From Meconema thalassinum (taxonomy: Eukaryota; Arthropoda; Insecta; Orthoptera; Tettigoniidae): DNA of 64,000 nt. The notes beneath the pieces were generated by a model. That model was not told the origin of the DNA. It saw nothing but the letters and a program-made list of their open reading frames with translations, and did no database searches. This document shows, in pieces, positions 31,577-43,373 of the stretch. Position 1 is the first letter of the stretch; every line of letters starts with the position of its first letter. Location: NCBI GenBank assembly GCA_946902985.2, contig OX336390.1:528630861-528694860 (forward strand), in the 5' to 3' direction. The position numbers were made by a program, and so were the translations under genes.

Positions 31577-31722
31577 TACTATTTGAAATTGTTAAAATAT
31601 TAGTGTAAAATGACCTATCATGGTTGTATCTAATAATTATTAAATACATAAATAAATAATACAATATGCTGCCTTACTTTAATGATGTCCTCGGACACTC
31701 CCGGCACTAAAAGCCATGCCCT

Positions 31723-33240
31723 TCTTCTTCTTTACCATTTGTCCCACAAATTAGCAGGGTCTGCTTCTTTGGTTCTCTGTCGCCATATTACACGATTGTG
31801 AGCCACGTCAGGATGAAGTCAGACATTTTTTGAATCATTATGTAGACTGTAGAGTGTCAAGCCAACACTGTCTCGGTCGTCCTATTGGTCTCTTCCCATC
31901 TATCTGCAATGCCAATCCAGTGTGTGCAACTGTTGTCTCAGCAGCCCGTAAGACATGGCCATACCAACGGAGATGGCTTTCCCTCATCTTTTCAGCAATA
32001 GGCGCTACTCGATATCGTTTGCGAACCTCATTATTGCTGACATGATCATGGAATATCAAGCCAGATGCCCATCTGAGCATCTTTGTCTCCATCACACCAA
32101 GTTGCTGTTCCAACTCCTTAGTTGAAGGCCAGCATTATGCCCCATACAGGGCAACGGGACGAACCACAGAACGATAAACTTTAGACTTTAGCCGGTCTGG
32201 AATCTTCTTATCATGTAAGACAACGGACAATGAGCACCACTTGATCCATGCGCTACTCACGCGATGTGATATTTCAGGTCTGAGGGTTCCATCTGCAGTA
32301 ATTGTCGAGCCAAGATATTTAAACGACAATGTCTTTGGAAGGTCAACACTATTAATTTGAATCGTATTCGGATCATTTAGATCCGTTGTCAAATACTCAG
32401 TTTTCTAAATGTTGAGCCATAATCCAAATTCTGCGAGACGTGGCCCATGCCTGAACTTGTAATTCCTGATCAGTCTTAGCCAGAAGCACATCGTCAGCAT
32501 ATAGCAATGTCCAAGGTACAGATTTATGTAGATCCCTTGTAACAGTATCCATGACTAATGAAGAGAAGAAGTGAAAGTACAGATTCCTGATGGACGCCAA
32601 CATAAACTGGGAAATCATTAGATAATCCAGCCACTGTTTGTACTTGGTTCATTGGGTTGTCATATAGCAATTTGACCCAATCTATCTACACTTCAGGGGC
32701 ACCATGACCTTCGAGGGCAAGCTAAATCAAGTCATGTGGAACACGATCTAATGCCTTTTCAAGGTCGAGGAAGGCAATGTGGAGGTGTCTTGATTTTTCA
32801 CGATGTTTCTCGATGAGCAAGCGAGCAGCATGGATAGCATCGATTGTACCACAGTTTTGGACAAAACCGCACTGGTTGATGGTGAGGTCGACAAGTTTTA
32901 CTGACAGGTGGCGTACTGGGAGATAATTGGTACATTCAGCTGGACTACCCTTCTGTTTCCAAATTGTGACTGTTGTACTAGACATCCATTCGGCTGGTAT
33001 CCGTCTCTCTTCAATTATCTGATTGAAGAAACATGCGAGCTATTGAGCTGCGTCCCATTGCTTTGATAGTTCGGCAGGAATAGCATTCGGCCCAGTTGCG
33101 TTCCCACACTTCATCTTTCCAATCGCTTCAGTAACTTCTTCCCTGGTGATTGGGCTATAGGGTCCTTGTATTGGTGTGGGATGCGGTGTAAGAGCGTGTG
33201 GGAACTCGACATTGCTAATTTCATCAAAGTACTGCCTCCA
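31723..33240 (-). pseudogene. RTE-like LINE, 5'-truncated, disrupted
   Basis: Minus-strand RT in pieces: the finger region (GNATGPNAIPAE near 33,090), FLDLEKALDRVPHDLI (about 32,725-32,780), WTLLYADDVLLA (about 32,500), FKYLGSTITADG (about 32,300) and, at the C-terminal end, LRWYGHVLRA (about 31,955). A (GAA)-type 3' tail reads as CTTCTTCTTC at 31,723 on the plus strand. In-frame stops and frameshifts separate the pieces. The clade call rests on the C-terminal block and tail type. Confidence 0.75.
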
Positions 33241-33245
33241 TGGCT

Positions 33246-33505
33246 CTACATTGTTTTCTGCCGATCGGTGACAAGTTTAGAATATAGGCCTACACGTGTG
33301 ATCAGAAGTACCGGTATCAGACATGAGTTACCTCGATTGGGCGACACAGTAATGCCATCTGGAACGATAACCCAGATGTTAGGTCCCTTAAAATAACATT
33401 TATTATTGTAGTGCTGCCATCTAATGCGTGGAGCATTAGGCCAAAGGTCGAAGTAGGCTGGATATAGCACGAGACAGTAGAGGGATGTTTTCATGACACA
33501 TAACA
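33246..33505. other. Probable genomic target DNA of the I-like LINE
   Basis: No gene or repeat recognised. It ends in the left copy of the 13-bp target duplication, GAGGGCAGTGCTA at 33506-33518. Confidence 0.4.
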
Positions 33506-33773
33506 GAGGGCAGTGCTAGTTAGTTATTGTTGTTTTAAGGGGCGGAACTACGAGGTCATCTGCCCCTCTTAACACAGATTAAAGAATAAAAATTTTGAAT
33601 TGAATTTAAAAATTTGAAGTGGACATCTAAATTTAAAAAGACCAAAGATTAATAAAACAAAAACAAAAAATTAAATAAAAATAAAAATTATAAAAGTAAA
33701 CAAAATTTACGGAAAAACAAAACATTATCATTCAAAAACGAACAAGTCCTTGAGTCAGTTTATACTGGAAAAT

Positions 33774-36700
33774 TTAGATTTTTGGCCCTAACCCACTCTC
33801 ACTTATAAAGCGGATAACACGATCAGCAGCCACCGCGTCATCGGCTAATATAAGTTTGAGTGTCATCTGCAAACCAAGGTTTCTTCGTAAGTCTGCAAGA
33901 TCCACACACTCGGTGAAAATGTGGGCCACGGTGAAAACGGCTCCACAGGTACAAAGTGGGGGGTCTTCCCTTCTCATTAGGTACGAGTGGGTGGATCTTG
34001 TATGACCTATCCTTAGCGTACACAAAATGACGGACTCTCTCCGGACCCGGAAGGAGCTCCGCCAAACGCGAGTAGTTCCCTTGACCGCTCTCAGTTTACT
34101 GAGCAGTGGGTCAGCTAGCCACTGACTCTCCCAAATAGCCAGAACTTGTAGGCGTAACTGAGAGCGAATATCTCTAGTGGGTACCTCCATTGGTCGAGGT
34201 GGTAGTGATATCGCCTCTTTTGCAGCGTGATCAGCTAACTCATTTCCCGCAATTCCCATGTGGCTTGGAAGCCACAGAAAGGTGATTCGAGTGTCAGCTT
34301 GGCACAGCCTGGCTAGTAGGTCGTGGATTCGCTGCACTAGGGGGTGTTGCGGGAAACATGTAGCAATTGACTGCAACGAACTCAAAGAGTCGGTACACAC
34401 GAGAAAGTGGATTCGTGCATCCTGTAGTGCAAACTGCAGAGCTTCATAGATGGCAACTAGCTCCGCAGTAAACACACTACAGGCCTCAGGCAAAGAGATC
34501 TTGGTATTTGCACCATCAATAACGTAAGCACAACCCACCTTCTCGTCTACCTTCGAACCATCCGTGTAGAGAATGCCAGCGTCCGGAAATTGGTGAACTA
34601 TGCTGTGGAACTGCCTCCGGTAGACGGAGGCATCCGTGTTCACCTTAGGACCTCGGTAAGATCGAACCGAATTTCCGGACGCGGGATTGCCACGGAGGCA
34701 GCTCGCTAGATGTCCGGATCATACAGGGACCTACAGCCACTCCTATTTCAGTACACGGGCTATCAAGTCTAATACCAACCGGCCGAGTGGCACGAGGCCG
34801 GTTGGCGTACCCCTTGTGGTTTTGGGTACCGAAGAGAGCTTGATAGGTCGGGTGTTGCGGCATTTGACGCACATTGGCAGCATATGCTAAAAGCATATGT
34901 TGGCGTCTATAATTTAAAGGTGGAACACCCGATTCGGCGAGTAGGCTGGGTATCGGGCTGGTCCGGAAGGCACCGGTAGCCAGCCTAAGGCCACTATGGT
35001 GGATACTGTCCAGCATTTTCAAGGTTGCCGGCTTTGCTGAACCGTATGCCGCAGAACCATAGTCTAGCCGGGACAGGACGAGGGCTTGGTAGAACCGTAG
35101 CAGCATCGCACGGTCAACCCCCCACGTAGTGCCACTAAGAAACTTGAGCATGTTCAGTTTCCTGAGACAGTCATTTTCAATTGCCGTATAAGGGGCTGCC
35201 ACGTTAATTTGCACTCAAAATGGAGCCCCAGGAAGCGATAAGTGTCAACCAACGGCAACGCAGCATCCCTGAGATGTAGTTCAGGGTGTAAATGTAGCCT
35301 CCGGAGCCGACAAAAATGGACGACGGAGGTTTTCGCTGCTGAAAAACGAAAACCCCGGTCGTGAGCCCACCTGTCGACCCGGTTGATAGCTAGTTGCAAT
35401 TGCCGTTCCATGACTGCCATACTTCCAGAGCTGCAATGCAGAGCTAAATCGTCTACATACAGCGATGGAACTACCGCGGACCCGGCGGCGGCAATAATGC
35501 CATTTATGGCAATCGCGAACAAGGTGACACTCAACACAGAACCCTGAGGAACTACATTTTCCTGAGTCTAGTATTGCGATAATGTCCTACCGACCCTTAT
35601 ACGGAAGAGTCGTACGGACATGAATTTCGCAATGAAAGTCGGTAGATTACCACGGAGTCCGCACTTGTGAAGGGTGGAAAGGATCCCGTAGCGCCATGTG
35701 GTGTCGTAGGCTTTTTCGAGGTCAAAGATGACCGTGACTAGGTGCTGCTTTCGGAAAAATGCCCCCTGTATGGCGCTCTCAAGTCGCACCAGATGGTCAG
35801 TTGTGGACCTATGAGAGCGAAATCCACGCTGGTACTCAGACAGGAGACCTTTCTCCTCCAAGAACCACACCAGTCGACGTTTCACCATCTTTTCGAGCAG
35901 CTTACATAGGCCATTTGTCAAACAAATGGGCCTATAGCTGCTTACAAACTTGGGATCCTTTCCAGCCTTAGGAATCGGTATCAAGATCCCCTCTCGCCAT
36001 TGAGATGGAAACTCCCCTTCAATCCATATACGATTGAAGAGGATCAACAGTTTTTTTTATACTGGATTCGCACAGATGTTTTAACATTTGATTATGTATG
36101 TTATCCGGTCCAGGAGCCGTATCCCTGCACAGTGCAAGCGCACTGCGCAGTTCCCATTCAGAGAATGGTACATTATAGGACTCCGAAGCAGCAGTGGCAA
36201 AGGACAAGGGGTGAGTCTCTGCCTCCCGCTTCAGAGTCAGAAATGTAGGATCGTAACTCCCGGAGCAGGATACATCGGAGAAGTGCGAGCCAATGCTGTT
36301 GGCAATGGCGAGATGGTCCGTGATGATGTCTCCATTGATGGACACTCCGGGTATCGACAGTGATGTCGGGAGTCCGGAGATCCGACGAAGCTTATTCCAC
36401 ACTTGAGATGAAGGAGTATGCGCTGTCATAGACGACACATACTTTTCCCACGTCGTTTTCTTACTCTCCTGAATCAGATATCGGGCTCTAGCACGCATCC
36501 TTCTGAAGGTGATAAGGTTGGCCATAGTGATTTGCCTCCGATAGCATTTGAAAGCACGTCGACGATCTTTAATGGCTGCTGCAATCTCGGCTGTCCACCA
36601 AGGGACAAGCTTCCGGCGTGAGTTGCCGGATGAGGAAGGTATTGATTCCTCAGCAGCAGCCAAAATACCATTCGTTATGTGAATGGTATGAACGTCGACA

Positions 36701-37446
36701 CTCTCAAAGTTATCTTCGGCAAACACCGCACGTGCCGTGAAAGTTGGCCAATCAGCCCGACTGAGAAGCCATTGACTTGGTAACTCGATGGCTCTCTGGT
36801 TCGGAAGAGTAACGATACTTGGAAAATGGTCACTATTACAAAGGTCATCGTGTACACCCCACTGTAGCAGGGGAACCAGGGCACGACTGCACAAGGTAAT
36901 ATCGATACTTGAATAAGTACCGTGTGCAATAGAGAAGTGCGTAGGTTCCCCTGTGATCAACAGACACAGGTCCAGCTGCCTGATCAGCCTCTCAAAATCT
37001 CTCCCTTTACCGCTAGTGGTAGCGGAGCCCCAGATGGTGTTGTGGGCATTAACATCTCCCAGAAGGAGAAAAGGAGGGGGGAGCTGAGAGACTAGATCCA
37101 CCAGCTGGTCGTAATCCGGCTGAGAATCAGGCGGGATGTACACGTTACATACTGTTGCCATTACTGGCAACTAAGTACGAACTGCAAGTGCCTCTAGCTG
37201 AGTACGCAACGGCACTTCTTCACTAAAGAGGCTAGAGTGGACGAGAGTGCAGACGCCACCAGCGGCCACAGCTCCGTCCACCAGGTCTTTAGAGAAGAGT
37301 TTGAAGTGACGCAGTGTTGTCTCATGTCCAGGACGAAACCTGGATTCCTGAAGACAGACAATGGTTGCCGAAAACGAAGATATTAATTGTCGTAACTCAG
37401 CGAGATGAACAGAATAGCTATTACAGTTCCATTGTAATAGTGCCAT
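33774..37446 (-). pseudogene. I-like LINE ORF2 (AP endonuclease, reverse transcriptase, RNase H), disrupted
   Basis: Endonuclease: LLQWNCNS at the N-terminus, CLQESR, LLGDVNAHN (about 37,050) and NSDHFPS (about 36,835). RT: IPIPKAGKDPKFVSSYRPI, QRGFRSHRSTTDHL, IFDLEKAYDTTW (about 35,720) and LYVDDLALH (about 35,465). RNase H: LYTDGSK (about 34,570), VFTAELVAIYEAL, CTDSLSSLQS and LPSHMGIAGNELADHAA. Breaks: TAG near 37,172; frame change in a T8 run near 36,050; stop near 35,569; frame changes near 35,200 and 34,645. The last part (34643-33774) is open and includes a Cys-rich CTCGAVFTVAHIFTEC tail. Confidence 0.9.
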
Positions 37447-37474
37447 GGTGTGGACTTAAGTAGAAGTGGGTCTT

Positions 37475-39429
37475 TTACTTATGCTTGACCGTTTGCCACC
37501 CTTCCCCATCTCTAGTTGGAGATGATGGGGCAGGAGAGCACATCTCAATCTCCACATCTCCTTCCGAAGACGAAGAAAATGGAGCGGGCGCTCTCTTGGG
37601 TTGCGCGCGGTCGTCGTCGGACCTCACGAGTCTCGCTCTTGGGGAAGTGCGAGAGCGGTGTCGAGGGACTTTCTCCCGGTCCGAAGACTGGGTGTCTGTC
37701 CCCGACACGTCCCGAAGAGATTTCTTCTTGGATCGGCGCCGACGTGTGTTTGGGGAAGTAGATGGTCCCTTCCCCACAGACGCCGGGTCCTTATAAAACA
37801 AGATCGCTCCTGCTGGCACCGATCCACTGGTAGTGGTGGGAGCGGGATGGCCAGCAGATACGTGAGCAGCCCTGCCTTTAGGAGAGGAAGAGAAACGGCG
37901 CTGAACCGTTCCCCTCTCCTCCGCCGACCTATTTTCTTTTCTATAGGGGAGTTCCTCCATACGGACGGGCTTGGCTTCAGCAGGCTTCGCTCCCTTGGTG
38001 GTCGTGGGAGCGGAAAGGTCAGCAGAGACAGTAGCCACCCCGTCAGCAGGAGGGCGAGAGAGACGGCGACGAACCGTCTCCCTCTTCTATCTTTGTCTTA
38101 TCAGGTGGGCTGGATGACGATCCAGCCCCTGTCGCAGAAGTCTTCTTTGCCTCGCTGGCAGGGGAAGACTTCTTCTCCGACCGTTTCGGAGAGGAAGATG
38201 ACTTCTTCTCCGATTGCGCCGGTTTAGATGGTATAATCGGCGCCTTTTTCACAATGACTGAAGAAGGTTTTGTGACCTTCTTCGGGCTGACAGGTCTCGC
38301 TTGGACAGCGAGGGGAGACTTTACGATCTCAGAGTAGTTCGTCGTCGAGGGTACAGCACGGGGAACGAAAGTGGCAGGGGTGATAGGTGGCGTCACCTTA
38401 GCCGCGAAAGATACCGGAAATTCGGGTGCAGTCATATCACGGTATCTCTTTCGAGCGTCGTGATATGAAAGCCGATCCAATGTTCTGATTTATTGGATCT
38501 TTGCTTCCTTGCAGAACTCAGGGCACTGCTTCGACCGCGGAGAGTGACTTTCTTGGCAGTTATGACACGTCGGGGGAGGCGTACACCCCACACCGTCATG
38601 TGTCCCCTTGCCACACTCTCTACACACCGCCTTGGCAGTGCACCTGGCAGAAACATGGCCGAATTTCTGGCAATTGTAGCAGCGCATAGGTGGAGGGATG
38701 TACGGTCTAACGTCGCAATGGTACGACGTGACCTTCACCTGCCTAGGCACTACATCACCCTCAAAGTGAAGAATGAAAGCGCCAGTATCGACGCTATCAT
38801 TTCCAATTTTCCGGGTGATGCGCCTAATCCTGGTGACGCCTCGCTTCCCCAGATCCCGCATCAAATCCGCGTCGCTGTTTAGAATGAGGTCGCGATGGAA
38901 TATAACTCCACGGACCTCATTTAGCGTATCGTGCTTCTCAACCTTAACGGGAATTTCGCCGAAATGCGTGCATTCCAACAACGCTTCGGTTTGCTGCCGG
39001 TCAACGGTATGCAGCAGGAGCTGCCCGTTCCGGAGCTTGGAAATCCCGTTAAGGTCGCGATATTTCCCCTCGATTTCCTCTGAAAATAGGATCGATTTTA
39101 CCTGTTTAAAATCTCCCCCCGTCTGTCCTGGTAGCTACCAGGTAGCGAGGAGACCTGTCAACAGGGAACTTCTTATTAAATGCCTCATCCCAAGGCGTAT
39201 ACACCTTGGGATTCGGTCTACACTCCAGAGATGGCTTTTTAAGGGTGCCACCCTGTACAGGTGTCCGTGATCGCTTACTAGGCATCCCGGACGAAATCCT
39301 CCCCGAATACTGCCCACTCCGAACGGGAGCTATCACTGTGGGCGCCACCCAGCCAAGGCAATACCTGCCTGGCATAGCAGATATTGCCCGGGGTCCCAGT
39401 ACCTCGAACAGGCACTTCCCCCTCGGCAT
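37475..39429 (-). pseudogene. I-like LINE ORF1 (Gag-like RNA-binding protein), disrupted
   Basis: Nucleic-acid-binding protein of about 650 residues if uninterrupted. After an N-terminal region (39,429-39,106) comes an RRM-like segment (TRIRRITRKIGN, GAFILHFEGD) and three CCHC-type knuckles near 38,540-38,690 (CYNCQKFGHVSARC, CRECGKGTHDGVGC, CHNCQESHSPRSKQC). A long Ser/Pro/Lys-rich low-complexity tail follows (38,480-37,475). Breaks: a one-base gain in a G run near 39,110, an in-frame TAA at about 38,490 and a frame change near 38,040. It ends about 28 bp before ORF2. Antisense open frames at 37,485-38,230 are shadows of the low-complexity tail. Confidence 0.85.
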
Positions 39430-39853
39430 GCACAGGATTTATGCAGCTCCAGTATTCGGCCATGCAGGGACCTTCGTTGTAAGGCGGATACTACTGTAGG
39501 GTACATGGCGCACCCACCTGACGGGATGGGGCATACCGTCTAGGCTTTCTGGCCAGATGGCCAAGCTGGTGGCCCTTCCCCTAACAGCATGCATGTTTAT
39601 TTCAATTGGTCGAACCAGAACTGGGACCAGAAATCCGAAATCGACCTTTATAAGGCCCCCTCTAAGTCGCCTTTTACGACAGGCAGGGGATACCGTGGAT
39701 GAATTCTGCCCTCCCCATCCACAGGGGGTCTGAACAAATCAATAACTGGGAAGTTATTCGGCCGTATCGGCCCTATTAGTCGCCTCCTACGACAGGCAGG
39801 GCATACCGTGGGTGTATTCTATCCCGCACCCACACGGGGGGAGGGCAGTGCTA

Positions 39854-40776
39854 AACGCAGTCTTGCGTGGTATTTTAATTTTATATATTACTAGTAGGTA
39901 CTATCACAGTTAGGCAAAACCTGGTGGTAACAAGATATTTACAAACATCTCAATTGCTCTCCATAATATCTCTGTGTTCCCTGATTACATGCCAATGCAT
40001 TCTGTTTCACAATTCATTCCAGGCCGGCTCTCGGTGTATGCTCTGTACGTCTCTTGGAGTCTTACTTTATGTTAGTTAGTTAGTTATTGAGGTTTCAAGG
40101 GACGGAACTACGAGGTCATCTGCCCCTTTCCCCCTTCTTTTATGTCTTCTGTTGTGTAGGGATTCCCATCCCAATGACTTCAACGTCAGAGACAATTTGG
40201 GGGAATTTGCCATAAGGAGCGTCGAAACACTAGTGATATATTCTCCTTAGTGGAAACTCGACTAGCATACAGATCCACAAAACAACCAGAACTGATTACA
40301 TCCCTATCGAAAATGGTTTTTTTTTTCAGTCGGTCAACATGATTGTACCCTAATGTGATGAGCGGTTCCCTAATCCTGAAAAAAATGTTTGCTTGAGATT
40401 AATAAAAATACACTTGGATGACCAGTTTTGTTCGTCAAGCAATCATCATCAGATCCATTACACTTAGGCTATTAAATCTATGTCTACAAGTATGGTTGAT
40501 AGTATTTACAATATGTACACTTATTCATTTGCTGTAGTAATTAAACTAACACAACTAGCCAATATTTGTTAGTTATATCTGAAATCCCTGTGACTTAAGT
40601 TTCCTCTCTCTCCCCCGTACTATTTAATATAGGCTATCAGATTACATAAAATGAAAGAGATCTCCTTAGAGTGAGGGTACTATTTGATCCCAAATTTGGA
40701 AAATTTGACTTTATTGACCTATTATGTTGGGACCTGGATTTCTACTGTAGTAATATAAAAGGTTTTAACTAAGAAA
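39854..40776. other. Noncoding DNA with a short I-like LINE 3' end
   Basis: At 40,073-40,130 there is a diverged copy of the I-like LINE 3' UTR (TTAGTTATTGAGGTTTCAAG then GGAACTACGAGGTCATCTGC), also minus-oriented. The rest has no recognised gene or repeat. Confidence 0.55.
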
Positions 40777-41148
40777 TTGATAGCATTTGAAATGTGGACG
40801 TATCGCAGGACTTTAAGGATATCATGGACAGCTACAGTCACAAATGTGGAAGTACTGTGGCGTATGAACAAAGACTTGGAAATTCTCAGTATCATCAAAA
40901 GGAGAAAACAAGAATACTTGGGTCATTTCATGCGCAACAACAAATACCACCTCTTGCTATTAATTATCCAAGGGAAGATTGATGGCATTAGGGGTCCAGG
41001 ACGCAGACGACTATTCTGGCTAAAGAACTTAAGCCAGTGGTTTGGACTTAATACAGTAACACTGTTTAGAACAGCTATGGACAAACAGCAGATCATGCTA
41101 CTAATCGCCAATGTTCTTGGAGGACGAGGCACTTGAAGAAGAAGAATA
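40777..41148 (+). pseudogene. RTE-like LINE 3' end (RT C-terminal fragment)
   Basis: A 119-residue open frame (40777-41136) matches only the C-terminal tail of RTE-type RT: FEMWTYRRTLRISW, KRRKQEYLGHFMRN and GPGRRRLFWLKNLSQWFG. It is followed at once by a GAAGAAGAAG tail at 41,136. Classic 5'-truncated insertion; no catalytic domain remains. Confidence 0.78.
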
Positions 41149-41421
41149 TAAAAGGGTTCAAACGGTGAAATAAAAAAGCGAGGTGTTAGTGTGCTTAATA
41201 ACTGTGTACGGTGCATGGATTTGGTTAGTAATGAACACTTTTGAAACGTTTGGAGGAATAAGAAACCATTCATAATAGTTACAGATATTTTTTTTCGGAA
41301 GAACTGAAACTAAATGAAAATTGTCTGTGTTTATTATATAACCTAACATTTAATCCAACAAATATTCTCCACGATTGTAATAGAGCTTTTCTCACTAACT
41401 CATAAAACTTTTGTTGAAAGC
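41149..41421. other. AT-rich noncoding stretch
   Basis: Separates the RTE-like tail from the next SINE; nothing recognised. Confidence 0.4.
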
Positions 41422-41553
41422 GGCTTCGGTGGCGTAGTGGGTAGCATGCTGAACTGCTATGCCCAAGATCGCGGGTTCAAACCCGGCCGAAGTCGACGGA
41501 TTTTTTAAGAGCGTTAAAAATCCCCCAGTATGCCTTCCTTCGGAGGAGAAGCA
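41422..41553 (+). mobile_element. tRNA-derived SINE, 5' part (split by an insertion)
   Basis: tRNA-like head with acceptor-like GCTTCGG and CCGAAGT ends, an A-box-like GGCGTAGTGGGTAGC and a B box GGGTTCAAACC, followed by a body ending in CCTTCCTTCGGAGG. The T-arm has a mismatch, so it is not a functional tRNA. The body seems to resume at about 42,686. Confidence 0.72.
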
Positions 41554-42685
41554 ATTAGTTATTGTTGTTTTAAGGGGCGGAACTAGGAGGTTATCTGACC
41601 CTCTTAATACAAGAATACAAAAGAAGTATACAAAATGGAGGGCGGTAATACTTACAAAAGGGAATTTAGAACGAAAATACTCACAAAAGGAATAGATTGA
41701 AAAATACGCACAAAATGTAGTTTAGGTTCAAAATACGTACAAAATGCAATGTAGAGTCGAAATACTTACAAAATGCAAGTGAAATTGGAAATACGTACAA
41801 AATGCAATTGAGGTACAAAATACTTACAAAATGCAATTCAAATTGAAAATACACAATGCAATTCAGATTGATAAACTCCCATTTCCGATCCAAAATACTC
41901 ACAAAGTGCAATTGAAATTCAAAATGCTTACAAAATGCACGGTAGATTCAAACTACTCATTTGGATGGACAATACTTACAAAATGCTATTTAGATTGAAA
42001 ATACCCACAATGCAATTGAGAATCAAAATACGTGCAAAATTCCCGACATACAAAATGCAGTTTAGATTGAAAATACTTGTAAAAAGCTGGTTAGGGTGAA
42101 AATACCTACAATTTGCAATTGAAATTCAAAATACTCACAAAGCTTCGACGGATCTCCGGACTCCCTACATTATTAAAAGACTTACTAAAAAGCAATTTAG
42201 ATCGTCAATCCTTACAAAATGCAATTGAGGTTGAAAACACTCGCAAAATGCAATTTAGATAGAAAAAACGTACAAAATGCAACGTAGATGGAAAATACCT
42301 AAGAAATGGACTGTAGTCGCAAAAAATCACTAAAGGGAATTTAGATACCCGAGGAGCCAATTAACACACAAAAGGAAAAACAAACAAAACAGTGCGGGAA
42401 TCTTAAAGAGAAAAGGAAATATAATGAAAAGAAAACAAGAGGTCCGACCCCTCGAAGAATGAGGGACCAGGAAAGATGGGACTAGGGCTAACTAAGGCGG
42501 GAAAGTGAAAGACTCCCTAGGCCTCGGATACCTTAATTCCATCGGAGTCGGAAAAGAACAAGAGTTGACCAAGGGAGGTCGACAGGAAAGAAGACAGAGA
42601 GGAGCGCGGCATAAGTAAGTGGAAGCAATGCCGGACTCAGCTGGGGTCCCGTGGTGGCTAACCCACGTCCCACTAGATGTGAGCC
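41554..42685 (-). mobile_element. Nonautonomous LINE-derived insert with an internal minisatellite, inside a SINE
   Basis: Its left end (TTAGTTATTGTTGTTTTAAG, then GGCGGAACTA) is the same 3' end as the I-like LINE at 33519, so it is minus-oriented and was probably copied by that family's machinery. The right end (about 42,420-42,685) reads on the minus strand as a leader with GACCTCCCTTGGTCAACTC and CCTAGGGAGTCTTTCAC. Between them lies a ~30-bp repeat array. No ORF. A target duplication is not exact. Confidence 0.6.
41610..42350 (+). repeat. ~30-bp minisatellite (GAAAATACTTACAAAATGCA type)
   Basis: About 20-25 degenerate copies of a unit like GAAAATACTTACAAAATGCA plus ATTTAGATT. It forms the body of the LINE-derived insert and is interrupted near 42,140-42,180. 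Confidence 0.85.
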
Positions 42686-42790
42686 CCTGGGGGGGGGAGT
42701 AAAGCCGGTGGTCTCATGTCATAGAATTATGGCATGATAAAGAACCTTCCATTAATTACACTTGTGTGAAGCTAAATTATAGGTTAGTTT
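42686..42790 (+). mobile_element. tRNA-derived SINE, 3' part
   Basis: Continues the SINE broken at 41,553: GTAAAGCCGGTGGTCTCATG follows where the body left off. The 3' limit is approximate. Confidence 0.5.
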
Positions 42791-43373
42791 TGACTAACGC
42801 TCTTAGGTTCCAACGTTCGTCACCAGGAGCCAACTGAGGTAGCATCTAGTAACCAAGTCCAGAACTAGTTGGTCGTTGACGGTGGAGTTTGGTAGCAAAA
42901 GTTGAAACTACTTGAAAATCGAATGTCTGCAGTCCTTACTTGATTTAAAAAACGGAACACACACTAATACAGCCATCACAATTAACAGCGGTTATCAGAC
43001 AAATTCTACACACACCCAAAGTACACGGGGCTACATGACCGCGTTGTCGCAGCCCCTAAACTGAGGAACCAACCAACCAAACTTGTGTTGTCCTTAAAGT
43101 ATAAGCAGAGCATTGTTTCCAAGATTTCAGGACTTGAACCAATCAAGAGCGAGAAGGGACTTCGCTATCACGCATCTTGTGGAACATTTATACTTATATT
43201 TAAGATTTCTTATTTTCTATCAAACGGCAGATAGTGGAACTACTTAATTAATTTGAAAGTATATATTTAAAACGAATCTTATTACCAGCATTTCGTTGGT
43301 ATTTAGCAGTTTAGAGTAAAAATAACACATTTCGCAAAATGACTTTAATTCAAAATGTTCAGTAAAGAACATA
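42791..43373. other. Unclassified noncoding stretch
   Basis: Contains ACCAACCAACC and similar simple motifs near 43,070; nothing else recognised. Confidence 0.35.

Larger units (their letters stand above)
28344..31665 (+). mobile_element. CR1-like non-LTR retrotransposon, degenerate
   Basis: A LINE with endonuclease and RT in one main ORF and an A/T-rich tail (TAAATACATAAATAAATAAT, about 31,640-31,665). ORF1 was not recognised; the copy may be 5'-truncated at about 28,344. Placed near CR1/L2/Jockey by the RT signature and the 2A-like motif. It is followed within 60 bp by the 3' end of an opposite-strand RTE-like element. Confidence 0.75.
33519..39840 (-). mobile_element. Full-length I-like non-LTR retrotransposon (6.3 kb) with 13-bp target duplication
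   Basis: Bounded by identical 13-bp copies GAGGGCAGTGCTA at 33506-33518 and 39841-39853, so both ends are defined. The 5' leader on the minus strand has two diverged copies of a block with CCTGCCTGTCGTA..AGGCGACT (about 39,660-39,830). ORF1 then ORF2 follow, with a short 3' UTR ending in AACAATAACTAAC, a TAA-type tail as in I elements. The C-terminal RNase H in ORF2 fits the I group. Both ORFs carry several frameshifts and stops, so this copy is dead though structurally complete. Confidence 0.92.

Noticed and set aside
37485..38227. Plus-strand open frames up to 208 codons
   Set aside because: They are antisense shadows of the Ser/Pro/Lys-rich tail of the I-like LINE ORF1.
41422..41500. Functional tRNA gene
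   Set aside because: T-arm mismatch and a SINE body directly downstream; the sequence is a tRNA-derived SINE head. The same reasoning applies to 22,070-22,139 and 44,628-44,700.
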